A DNA stretch of 64,000 nt, taken from contig CP099848.1 in NCBI GenBank assembly GCA_030062745.1, positions 23,686,378-23,750,377 on the forward strand. The letters run 5' to 3'. Shown one piece after another: positions 54,850 through 64,000 of the stretch. The notes below the pieces were generated by a model. It did not search any database. It saw nothing but the letters and a program-made list of their open reading frames with translations, and was not told the origin of the DNA. Position 1 is the first letter of the stretch. Every line of letters starts with the position of its first letter. The stretch is from Capitulum mitella. Taxonomy: Eukaryota; Arthropoda; Thecostraca; Pollicipedomorpha; Pollicipedidae. Both the position numbers and the translations under genes were made by a program.

Positions 54850-57800
54850 CCGGGCACTGTCCGACCCTGACGGCGACCCCGCGCCGCCGGCCGCCGGCGT
54901 CGACGCGGAGCCCGACGGCGGGCCGGGTGGGACGGCCGTCACCGACGCCTGCCGCCACTGGCCGTCGCTGCGCTGCCCGAGCCTGCGCTGCTCCGGCCGC
55001 GGCGTGATCGACTGCCGGCCGCGCGGCAGCGGCGTCAGTGAGTGCCTCGGCCGGCCGGCCGGCCGCGCTCCTCTCGAGACGGCACTGGACGTGTCGGCGT
55101 CTCGCCGGCACGGGGCCGGCGCGCTGAGCCATAAGGCCAAGCACTCCATGTCCGCATTTGTGGGGGGAATCACAATCGCCGAAACTAGTTTCAGAGCTGA
55201 GTGCATCACGCTCTCCAAGCTCGATCCTGCAGTCACTTTGTATTGTTCATGTCTTTTCAAGGATCAGTTTCATTTGAAACATGAAATTACGGTGCTTCCT
55301 GCTTGTAAGGAATAGCCCATGTTAAACCACGCGGTAACGCGCCCCACTATGAAGCAAAATCGGTTGGGCAGTCTAATCAATGTTGTCCGCATGGCAAATA
55401 CTAGACAAGACCTTGTCACGACTAACACGGATGTATTTTTTAGTAGACGACGACTTCGTTAAGATGCTGGCCACGTCATTCTTCCTCCACCTGAAGAGCA
55501 CCGTTCTGGCCGAGTTTTTCAAGACGCCGTCAGCGTCGATCGACGAAGCGGCTGTGCCGGCCCGCGCTCAGAGTCAGCCGGGGCGGCACGTTCAGGACAG
55601 GCCCGAGGGCGACGCTGGCTCCCAGGCCGACCCATGGCCGGGTCCTACCGCGGCGACCGAGGGCTCGGACGCCGCCGGTACCGGGGCGTCGGACGGGGCC
55701 GCGGCGACCGCCGGCGAATCGACGGAACGACGGTCGTCGTCCGCGGACAACGGAGCCGAGCGGCCGGCCGTCCTGTCGGCCGGCGGCGTGGCCGACAGCA
55801 GCGCGGACGGCGGCGGCGGCGCGTCTCCAGCCGTCGTCCCGAGCCCAGGCCAGTCGGCGCCGACGCCGCCCGGGGCCGGACGCCCTGAGAGCCAGGCGAC
55901 CGGCGGCGGTCGGGGGTCGGCGGCCGCCTCTGAGGCCGCGGGTCTCCGACGGTGCAGACCGGGCGGTCCGGACGGGCAGGCGGGCGGGCCGGGCGGCGGC
56001 AGCCGGCAGCGGTCCGGCGGCGGCGGGAGACGGCCAGGCGCCGCGCTCCAGCGGACCGACTGTGGCCAGCCCGACCCCTCCGTCTGACGGGGACGGGGGA
56101 GCGACGGACGCGGACAGGACGGTGACCCGGCCGCTCCCAGCCGGCACCGCTAAGGAGACCTCCAGAGTCGCAGAAGGCTGGGCGCAGACCAGACGGGAAG
56201 AAGAAGCAGCCCAGTCCCCCTCCCGGTTAAGTACAGAAGACCGTGTCCATGGTGGGAAAGGTGAACGGAAGATCTTGACTGATGCCTCTTCTAACAACCT
56301 CCCTTTCAATCAACGTTCTACAGGTGGCAAGAGCAGGCGCAAGAAACACAGCGTGATTCGGCCGAGCCGCTACGAACTGGACCCTTCGAGCGTCGACAGA
56401 CCCAAAGTGTTATTGGTCCACCCGGAACCAGGCGGTAAAACCACGGCAATCGGGCCTGTAAAAACCGTGGTAAAAGTGAATGTCGGTTCGACCCCTGGGT
56501 CGCCTCCGCAGTTTACTGTGAGGTCCCTCGTTAGGGTGACCGCTCCGCAAGACAAACACGTGGAGTTCTCGCCGGACAAGGCCAGCGGGCTACATTCGCC
56601 CACGCGCGCTGGAGATACGGAGCTAGGAGACAGTAGCGAAGGAGGACGTCTAATGACAGCCCAGAAGCCGACCACACCTCTCACAAAGACATCCCAAGCG
56701 GACGACGGCGCCAGTGGTCTGTCCTCCTCACCAGGCAGGTTCAGCGGCAACGGTGGCCAGCAGGCGCCCATGGAGGGAGGCAGAGTCGGCCAGGTCTCCA
56801 GCAGGTCTGAGACAGTGCCCGGCGGCGGCACAGCCGCGCCGGCCGCCTCCGCATCGGAGGCCCCTGCACCCACCGGGGGACGTCCCAGCCGCCTGCCGGC
56901 CGGCCTCTCCGCCGACTCCGCCCTGCGCCTGCCGGAGCAGAGCGCGCCGGAGCCCACCCCGTCCGCGGAGCCTGCGTCAGAGCCGGCGCCGACAGGCCCG
57001 TCCGCCGAGCCTGCGTCAGAGCCGGCGCCGACAGGCCCGTCCGCCGAGCCTGCGTCAGAGCCGGCGCCGACAGGCCCGTCCGCGGAACCTGCGTCAGAGC
57101 CGGCGCCGACAGGCCCGTCCGCGGAACCTGCGTCAGAGCCGGCGCCGACAGGCCCGTCCGCCGAGCCTCCGTCAGAGCCGGCGCCGACAGGCCCGTCCGC
57201 GGAGCCTTCGTCAGAGCCGGCGCCGACAGGCCCGTCCGCCGAGCCTCCGTCAGAGCCGGCGCCGACAGGCCCGTCCGCGGAGCCTTCGTCAGAGCCGGCG
57301 CCGACAGGCCCGTCCGCGGAGCCTCCGTCAGAGCCGGCTCCGACAGGCCCGGCCGGCGAGACCGCCGCGACGGCCAACCTCCTGGGCGTGCTGTCACCGG
57401 CCCAGCTGGCTCAGTTTCAGCGCACCCTCCTGCAAATCCTGCAAAATGATACCGGCTTCAAGCAGCAGGACCGCCAAATGGGTGAGCTACAGCTCGAAGT
57501 CTGAACGCCGAAAATGTTTCTGTATGCCCGCCATCACTCCTGCTGATGTCAACACGACGTTTGATGTGATTCCTTTGCCTCCGACGAGAAAAAAATCGCC
57601 CACTTAAGAGATCAATTATCAGCTTTTTAAACGAAGTGAAGGAAGGCTTGCACGAAGCAGAGATGCAAGTCTATGCAGGTTAAGGGTCATGTTTGGGCCG
57701 TTGGCTGCGCTTACCCAGTATCGATGACCTCTCGCAGTGAGGTCGCTGGTCCTGGAGAGGACCCGGTTCCCGGACCTGCCCAGCCCAGTGACCAGCACCG

Positions 57801-59087
57801 GCGCCTGCACCGTCTACAACATCAGCTGCCCGCAGCAGCCGCCGCTGCTCAGCCAGTGCAGCGGGATCTCGCCGGTCGTCTGTGCCGGTGAGCGGCGCTG
57901 TCGCCGACTTGAGCAGACCTGCTCGGCCGAAACATCCGAGACTGGGCTTTGCATGATTTCTGGTCCCGTTAGCGTCTTGGAAGTCCATTGTCTCCATGCT
58001 TCACCGTGGACCTAATGCTACATTTCGGCATTACTGCTGTTGCATTCACAACGCCAATAGTATAGGAGACCTCACCCACGTCTCGGCCTTTGATCCACCT
58101 TCGAGCGGGCGTTTCACGGCTGGAGCGCCTCGAAGCTCAGCCGCCGCCGCGACCGAACGCCGACGTCGACGCGTCCACCATCGAGCGCAGGGGCGACCGT
58201 GACGTCACTGAGCCGGCGGGGGCCGTCTGACCCGCCGCGGCGCTTCGTCGCCAGAGACGGTGGGCGAGCAGGGGGGCGCCGGCGTGCTGCGTATGGTGCT
58301 GCTCTCGGCCGTCGGGGCCGTGGTCCTGCTCCTGCCGCTGGTCTGGATCTCCGGCAGGTACGCGCGGCACGCCGCGGGGCGTGCCCCTGCAGAGCACGCG
58401 GGGCCCGGCAGACTGTGCCTCTGCAGGCACACGCGGGACGCCGCGAGGTGTGCCTGTGCAGGCTGGGCTCCACACAGGTCGTGCGTCTTGTCCTGCGGGC
58501 ACATGATTTTTGGGGATTCGTGGGACATGTGTTGGACCCATTGCAAGCCTGATCTGTATGAATGAGGTCGCATGCTATACTTCGTTCACGAGCGATCTGC
58601 TACTCTGACGGTGCAACACATCGATCTGCGATGTACTGTGGAAGCAGGTCAGCCTGCAAGCTCTGCAGCTCCCACGAGGGAGTGTTTTCGTGCATGTGGA
58701 GGAAACATCATCATATGCACAATATTCGTGGGAAGAACGTTAAGAAAAACGTGTTCCCGTACTAACGGAATCCGTCTGGTGACGAAGCCTGACAACACGC
58801 GGCTGATCACGTCTTCACGCTCCCTCCAAAACCCCAGCAGTGACAGACTTTTTTCACTTATCTGAAGTGGGGATCGGCTCCGCGCAGACGAAGGACCCGC
58901 AGGCGGCCGTCGATCCTGAACAGCGGGGCAGTGACGCCGCGAAACACATACGTCACAGTGGCGTCACGGCCCCCTGGCTTGCTCTGAGCGGCAGATCCCG
59001 CAGGTCGGCGTCCGTCTAACACTCACTACTGCCGGCACCTGTCGCAGGAAGCGGCCGAGTCGGGTGTTCGCCAACGGTTCCGTCTAG
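51501..59087 (+). CDS. gene B: mucin-like single-pass membrane protein, unknown function
   Basis: Proposed exons: 51501-51648 (signal peptide VFPGPALLLLLAALPCSCSG after a short N-terminus, Met24 being an alternative start), 54804-55037 (Ala run, then a four-Cys segment RCPSLRCSGRGVIDC), 55444-56260, 56324-57481 (Ser/Thr/Pro/Gly-rich stalk with ten PSAEPASEPAPTG repeats, then a helix LSPAQLAQFQRTLLQILQ), 57738-57887 (ACTVYNISCPQQ, four Cys), 58255-58357 (membrane span VVLLLPLVWISGR) and 59048-59087 (tail KRPSRVFANGSV). Every intron but the last is phase 1. The 55.4-56.1 kb part is open in one frame and the stalk in another, with no visible intron between, so an indel or unseen splice is likely. 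If the last exon is read in another phase, it stays open to 59323. Linking the signal exon across 3.1 kb rests on phase alone. I recognise no family. Confidence 0.45.
52306..52843 (-). CDS. chemoreceptor-like multi-pass protein exon, antisense in gene B intron 1 (partial)
   Basis: A 180-codon open frame on the minus strand that ends at a perfect donor, GTAAGT (phase 1). Two long hydrophobic stretches (VLRVIFLYCSVQYVAAL and VSFFYMLVNGNLNITLTF) are followed by GLLAAINERFKNSRNEI. A membrane helix leading into an INERF-type intracellular segment recalls arthropod gustatory-receptor-like 7TM proteins. Codon use is much less GC-rich than in gene B. The true 5' edge is unclear (first Met at 52843, or an internal acceptor), and no following exon was found. 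The family assignment is inference; it may be a pseudogene fragment. Confidence 0.4.
53135..54635. mobile_element. non-autonomous hAT element, copy 2 (inverted relative to 21672-23979)
   Basis: Ends CAGGGGCGAGTAAGG and CTTAATCCGCCCCTG. The interior is the reverse complement of the degenerate ggcccctctggc-type repeat of copy 1, and the right-hand unique part (catatctgaagag) also matches copy 1 inverted. It lacks copy 1's nested insertion. The flanking 8-mers do not match, so its target duplication is lost. It lies in gene B intron 1. Confidence 0.75.
54651..54669. repeat. AT microsatellite
   Basis: A short (AT)n directly beside the hAT element end. Confidence 0.8.
56261..56323 (+). other. 63-nt intron or exitron in gene B
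   Basis: Donor aaag|gtgaac, branch-point-like ctaac 31 nt before the end, pyrimidine tract (ctccctttc) and acceptor ttctacag. Its length is a multiple of three and it has no stop, so the frame stays open whether or not it is removed. It is AT-richer than the flanking exon and phase 1, like the other introns of the gene. Confidence 0.6.
56959..57348 (+). repeat. 39-bp coding minisatellite, 10 copies, in gene B
   Basis: Ten in-frame units of PSAEPASEPAPTG. Position 6 reads Ala in units 1-5 and then alternates Pro, Ser, Pro, Ser, Pro in units 6-10. This suggests later duplication of a two-unit block. Units are nearly identical at the DNA level. Confidence 0.95.
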
Positions 59088-60370
59088 CGGGAAAGACCGT
59101 GGCCTCGCCGGCGGGCCGCCCGACCGGGCGCCATTTCGCGGGCTGCGCTCCGCCGACGACCCGAGAGCTGGAGAAGCTCGCACGGACAGGCGGCGGCGGA
59201 GCGGAGCACCGCCAGGGACAGCGCGTCACGGGCAGGTCGCCGGAGACCGGCGGCGGCCAGCGCACCCTGCGCCTGTCCGAACGCTCTCAGCCCTCTGCTG
59301 GGGAGGGCGAGGAGCTATTCTGATTTGTCAGTTCGGAGATGTTCCTGGACAAAGTTACACATTGGTGATGGCTAAGTGGCGCGTTTGGATATCACATGTA
59401 GCTTACGGGCCATGTTTGATGTTTATGGAGCATGATCGTCTTGTACATTATGCCATGCGGCTGCCATCCGGGCATCAATGATTTTGCAGTCATGTCTACA
59501 GAAAATCAGTCACAACTGATGACAAACATCCTGGAGCTTTCCTTACAAAGAAAAGGCACATGCGAGCCGAGTTTAGTGCTGTTTTAACCGATGTCGTGCA
59601 TTCTTCGATGTTCTATGTTCGCCAATTTCGTTAATATTTGCTGGTTTTTGCTCTTCTCCACATGAATGCTGACCAGTTGTATCATACACTATAATGTGTC
59701 CTACGATCACCATAGTGAATATAAAGCAGGCACACAAACTCCAGGTACGGCTCGAATCAGCGTCAGGTGTAACAAGGCCGGAAGAAGAGTTTCACCGTGG
59801 TTTTCACTTTCGTCAAGTTAGCGATAACCTCTGCAACGACAGAGAATATCTGGTGTACGCAACCCACAAACATCTAACTTCCTTCAAATGTAAGCTCCGC
59901 TAAGGAGGCACTGGGTCGGATTGAAATGCCTCTCAAGGTCACGACGTCTTGAGTGGCTGGCCAAATACCCGGCACGAGCTTTCCGCCCTTGTAACGAGTT
60001 TTGCAAGTCGCGACCGGCTTATAGTCGGTTGCGGAAAGCCTGAAAGGCTGATGATCTTTTAAGTGTGTCCATGGCCCGAGTACTGATGCTTCGCCACCGT
60101 CACTGCACGTTGGATGTTGCTTGGACAGACAAGATCGCAAGCGTACCTCGAAAATATATTTTTCCGTTAGTATCGAGTGTAACAAAGCCTAAGTTAGACG
60201 GACGACGGATGACCGGCTCTCAGCCCACTGTCGCGACGCGGAAGCCGGGAGTACTGGCGCCGGCACAGCACCGAACATCTACAGCCAGCAGTCAGCACAG
60301 TAAGGCCCCTGACGTCGCCCGAAGCGCGAGGCACAACGGCTTCTCCAGCAGTCAAGTCCGACAGAGCGAC
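59088..60370. other. gene B 3' end and spacer
   Basis: 59088-59323 stays open in the alternative last-exon frame. Beyond it there is no supported exon. A variant poly(A) signal (AATATAAA) lies near 59718. Confidence 0.35.
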
Positions 60371-60535
60371 TGACCCAACAGAGGGGGACACCTCCGACAG
60401 GGGGAAGCCTCCGACAAAGGAACACCTCCGACGGAAGAACACCTCTGACAGAGGGACAACCCCGACAGAGGGACACCTCAGACAGAGTGAAACTTTCGAC
60501 GGAGGAAAACCTCACAGAACACTTCCCCTTGAAGA
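60370..60535 (+). repeat. ~17-18-bp degenerate tandem repeat
   Basis: About eight units around the theme cctccgacagagggaca, ending in cgacggaggaaaacctc. Confidence 0.75.
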
Positions 60536-60775
60536 ATACTTTCAACGAAGTGTCATCCGAGTCGCGTCCCCCCCCCCCTCACGAACGGGACACAGAGTCT
60601 GGTCACGACGCAGTGACGTGGAAACGGCCGACAGCTCGCGTCACGGCGCCGCCGCCGGACGCCGGGCGCCGGACGAAGGCGCGGCCGAGCCGCCAGGGTC
60701 GGCGCGGAGCGCTCAGGGCCCAGCCGGCGGCGGCACCGAATCACAGCACAGTAGGGAGCGCGCCAGCCGGCCTAG

Positions 60776-61030
60776 AAGTGTCCGCTGCCGGCCGGCTGCG
60801 AGGACAGCGACAGCTTGGACGTCTCCTGCGACGGCGGACAGCGTCAGCGGCGGCATCACGGCCAACGGCCGGGCGGCAAGGGTGACAGAGACGGCGCCAG
60901 GGGCGGCACGTTCACCGAGCCGCCGGCAAGGAACCATGTCAGAAATGCCCCCCCCCCCCCGGGCTGGCCGGCGTTTGGTGGTATTAACCGGAAACAGTAT
61001 TGTCTACGCCAAATTTCCGACAAATCCTGA
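60776..61030 (+). CDS. possible Cys-containing exon, unknown (weak)
   Basis: After an acceptor-like ggcctag at 60769-60775 the sequence reads KCPLPAGCEDSDSLDVSCDGG with GC-rich codons and stays open to about 61030. The cysteine spacing loosely resembles gene B's second exon. Other frames are also open here, there is no clear donor, and no signal peptide or membrane exon was found, so this is weak. Confidence 0.2.
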   Translation, partial: KCPLPAGCEDSDSLDVSCDGGQRQRRHHGQRPGGKGDRDGARGGTFTEPPARNHVRNAPPPPGWPAFGGINRKQYCLRQISDKS

Positions 61031-61728
61031 CACTGCACGACATATCAAGGACCAATGGGCAGGCAGACAGAAACGTCTGAACACATTCTTTGAAAGGTCA
61101 CAACAGGAGCCTATCAAACACGACCGATAATTACTGTAGCCTGGTGATACAGTTGGGAGGCGGCCAGACGGACAAACAGGCAGATCGGCCTCTTTGGAGG
61201 TCTTCGGAGGTTAGCCAACCAGAGGCATCAATGCCACACAGTTTGACCACTGAGCCAAAGGTGAGTGGCCGCATCTGTCCTAATCCGCCTTCAGCCCACC
61301 TCCCACCTCCCCAATAAGCCTCACATCCTTCCCATTTCTACCCACGTTATCCGCCACAGTACATCCTCTATCTCTTCCGCATGTCATGCCCATTGTGACA
61401 GGTACATGAATGGCCTCCATGTCCTAAGGATGTACTTGTGTACACAAACCTGAGACCGGTTCTTGGCCCCCGGAGCCCTCCTTGCCGCGCTCGCCGCATG
61501 TGACGCCTGCAGCGACAGGTTGGTCAGCGAGCCCGTGCCACCGGCGCTGCGACGCACGCCTGCAACAGGCCCCGCCCAGTCAGCCGGCGACCAGTCAGCG
61601 TCAGAGCAGGCGCGCCGACCACCAATGAGAGACCGCCGCAGTCTGATGATGGTCAGTGACTGGCCAAGGCAGTGCTAAACTGACAAATAATATGCTGCAA
61701 AGACAGAAACATTACATGCATGTTGCGT
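61031..61728. other. spacer with isolated splice-like signals
   Basis: A strong donor sequence (aag|gtgagtgg) lies near 61261, and a short hydrophobic frame, GALLAALAACDACSDR, precedes a gtt donor near 61512. They could not be joined into a gene. Confidence 0.3.
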
Positions 61729-62829
61729 TAGGGGCCAAAATGCAATAACTTGTTCCAGTACAATGGGAGCCGGGTTTTTCCCATTACCCTTTGTAAGAGG
61801 TTTCCGAAAAGGTGCGACACAACATATTTTGAACAACTTTCACCTTGCCGCAAACCGATTGAAGTTGCCATATTTGTAAGCTTCCGCCCGTTCGCGCGCG
61901 CGTTTGCAACGCCATCCTCTGATTGGCTGTTGGGCGCAGATGTTAGGGTTTGGCTTTCAGGGGGTCTCCGTTGACTCGCGCCATCAGCACTAGACCTAGA
62001 GTCGCCAACAGAGCAAGAGGGCGATGATAACGCACCTCTCAGCTGGAGACCGAGTGGAACGGGACCGTGCATTATCACCTCACTTACATCAGCAGGGCCG
62101 TACTAAGGGTTGAAACCAATAGATTGTATTTTTATCGGCAAACGGTGGAATGTTACTGTATTAATCGATTTTGATGAAGTGGGAGCGTATTATAGATTTA
62201 CATCATACCGTAATGGCCGGACATGGCGGCGGGGGAGAGGTAGAGCGGAAGTACGTGGAGAACTCAAAAAGTCATCAAATAATCACATCCTTTCAATCAG
62301 CTGGATTTAAACGACACTCTGAAGCATTGTAATGCTGTTTTAAGAAAAATGGACGTGAGGTTCCCTGGTTTATTTCAAGTGAGCTTTCGAGGAACACAGA
62401 CGCGATTTTTCCAAACTTCGTCATCACTGACGCTCTGTCAGTAGTGACGGAAGCTATGTCGCTATCCATGGATAGTCTGAACTCCAGCAGAATTCTTCAC
62501 GAATCCTACATGTGTTTTGGCATTCATGCTTCCCACGATTCTTACCATACCCAAGTTCCACTCTTAGCTTTGTCCGTGAACATGAATGTTCATATATCGT
62601 CTGTTTTTCTGAGTAGTGTACCTATCAGTGGACAAGGAAACTCGCTTACTGATCCTCAGCTTCTCTCTCAACCTCTTACTAACATCTTCCTTCACTTTCG
62701 CAGCATATTTCAGCACAAGTTGGGTGACAGCTTCATGATCCTCGGGGATAACGAAACACCGGTCTGGTACGGCAGACAGAATGTAGGAGCTGTTTGTAAC
62801 AGTGTTGAAACCAAAGCCGTCTAAACTCA

Positions 62830-62875
<46 letters not shown>

Positions 62876-63820
62876 CCATAATCACCGATCAAAACGCGCA
62901 TGATATTTATCAGTTCCAAAACATTATTACGGGACTCTAATTGCAGAGCATTTGCCATGTCAATGTATTTGCCATCTCAAGAGATACAGACAAAGATGGG
63001 CGAAGTTCCGAGAACGCGAAGACAAGCAGCAGCCAGCCAAGAACAGAAGCATTTTTAAGGAATGGAACGTCAGAGTAAATGCTAGCAAAAGTCGTGGCTT
63101 TAGACGAATTTGGTTTCAACGCTGTTAAAACAGTTTAACTATTCGGTCTGCCGTAGCAGACCGAGGTTTCGTTTTGCCCGAGAATCATGAAGCTGTGAAC
63201 TTGTACTGAAATATGCTGCGAAAGTGAAGGGAGGTGTTAGTAAGAAGTTGAGAGAGAAGCTGCGGATCAGTAAGCGAGTTTCCGTTGTCCACTGATAGGT
63301 ACACTAGTCAGAAAAACAGACGATATATGAACATTCATGTTAGAACGCTCCCACCTCATCAATTATCGATTAATACAGTAACATTCCACCGTTTGCCGAT
63401 AAAAATACAATCTATTGGTTTCAACCCTTAGTACGGCCCTGCCGTGATGTGAGGTGATAATGCACGGCCCCGTTCCACTCGGTCTCCAGCTGAGAGGTGC
63501 GTTATCATCGCCCTCTTGCTCTGTTGGCGACTCTAGGTCTAGTGCTGATGGCGCGAGTCAACGGAGACCCTCCTGAAAGCCAAACCCTAACATCTGCGCC
63601 CAACAGCCAATCAGAGCATGGCGTTGTAAGTGCGTGCGCGCGAAAACATGGCGCTGGCGGGAGCTTACAAATATGGCAGAACTCCAGTCCATCTGCGGCA
63701 AGGTGAAAGTTGTTCAAAGTATTTCATACCGCATTATTTTGGAAAGCACTCCCAAAGGGCGGTAGGAAAAACCCGGTTCCCATTGTATTGGAACAGCTTC
63801 GCGCATTTCGGGCCCTCCTA
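61729..63820. mobile_element. palindrome of two head-to-head hAT copies with transposase remnants
   Basis: The outer arms 61729-62189 and 63344-63820 are inverted copies of about 460-475 bp. The inner arms, about 62578-62830 and 63090-63340, are also inverted copies. The left minus-strand inner arm encodes a hAT transposase-like piece (RVSLSTDRYTTQKNRRYMNIHVHG), and the right arm carries the same region inverted and more decayed. 62190-62577 has no partner on the right, so the right copy has an internal deletion. A TA microsatellite lies at the centre. Neither copy looks able to make a full transposase. Confidence 0.75.
62831..62872. repeat. TA microsatellite
   Basis: (TA)n of about 42 bp at the centre of the palindrome; a natural point of instability or assembly trouble. 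Confidence 0.95.
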
Positions 63821-64000
63821 ATGCTACCTAATGTATTAACGACCTTCCTAATGCTACATAATGTATTAACGACCTTCCTAATGCTACCTAATGTATTAAC
63901 GACCTTCATAATGCTACCTAATGTATTAACGACCTTCCTAATGCTCCTAATGTATTAACGACCTTCCTAATGTTCCTGATGTATTAACGACCTTCCTAAT
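63817..64000. repeat. 30-bp minisatellite, at least 6 copies, running off the window
   Basis: Unit cctaatgctacctaatgtattaacgacctt at 63817, 63847, 63877, 63907 and 63937, with later copies shortened by 1-2 nt. It begins exactly at the outer end of the palindrome's right arm. Confidence 0.95.

Noticed and set aside
56370-57377. 335-codon minus-strand Gly/Ser/Asp-rich frame
   Set aside because: Shadow of the 39-bp coding minisatellite of gene B; GC-rich repeats stay open in every frame.
60618-61130. 170-codon frame as a gene
   Set aside because: Three frames are open at once in GC-rich DNA and none has a recognised domain; a different frame gives the slightly better Cys-containing candidate.

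Overview
The window is animal nuclear DNA, most likely from an arthropod and perhaps a crustacean, though I cannot place the species. Genes have GT-AG introns, and many exons are very GC-rich and Ala/Arg/Pro-rich. They sit in AT-richer spacers full of small hAT-type DNA transposons, minisatellites and a tRNA-derived SINE. The XBP1 gene has a 23-nt IRE1-type intron, and the CoREST protein has arthropod-like features. Nothing bacterial was seen.

Layout. 1-2.8 kb: spacer with two hAT MITEs. 2.88-3.42 kb (+): CYTH-domain protein with a one-exon CDS. 3.4-8.2 kb: spacer. 8.2-15.4 kb (+): complete ATRIP (checkpoint partner of ATR), 12 coding exons whose phases all agree, with a 25-bp x 18 minisatellite in intron 6. 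16.0-19.1 kb (-): complete XBP1, convergent with ATRIP. It carries the non-canonical IRE1 intron, an unspliced form that keeps a membrane-targeting-like stretch and an arrest-peptide-like tail, and a perfect ERSE in its promoter. 19.3-32.2 kb: repeat-rich spacer (a 2.3-kb hAT element with a nested insertion, a SINE, a ~150-bp tandem repeat, a broken LTR-retroelement gag fossil). 32.2-33.9 kb (+): CoREST/RCOR. 38.0-38.9 kb (+): PGAM5. 39.4 kb (+): orphan start exon. 39.5-43.8 kb: repeats.

43.8-59.3 kb (+): two tandem genes, both predicted to be single-pass membrane proteins that I do not recognise. Gene A has a signal peptide, an ectodomain with about 22 cysteines built of CCGGxCC repeats, a membrane span and a short tail. 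It appears to be driven by a TATA promoter 4.3 kb upstream of its start codon. Gene B has a signal peptide, a small Cys-containing exon, a large Ser/Thr/Pro/Gly-rich stalk with ten 13-residue repeats, a membrane span and a short tail, and nearly all of its introns are phase 1. A minus-strand exon resembling a multi-pass chemoreceptor lies in gene B's first intron. 61.7-63.8 kb: a palindrome of two head-to-head hAT copies with transposase remnants, followed by a 30-bp minisatellite running off the window end.

How the genes relate: ATRIP (DNA-damage signalling), XBP1 (unfolded-protein response), CoREST (chromatin repression) and PGAM5 (mitochondrial phosphatase) are unrelated housekeeping or regulatory genes with no operon-like logic. 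The most interesting parts are the dual-frame XBP1 locus and the tandem membrane-protein pair. Exon joins were worked out by hand from splice signals and phase. They are solid for ATRIP, XBP1 and CoREST and tentative for genes A and B.
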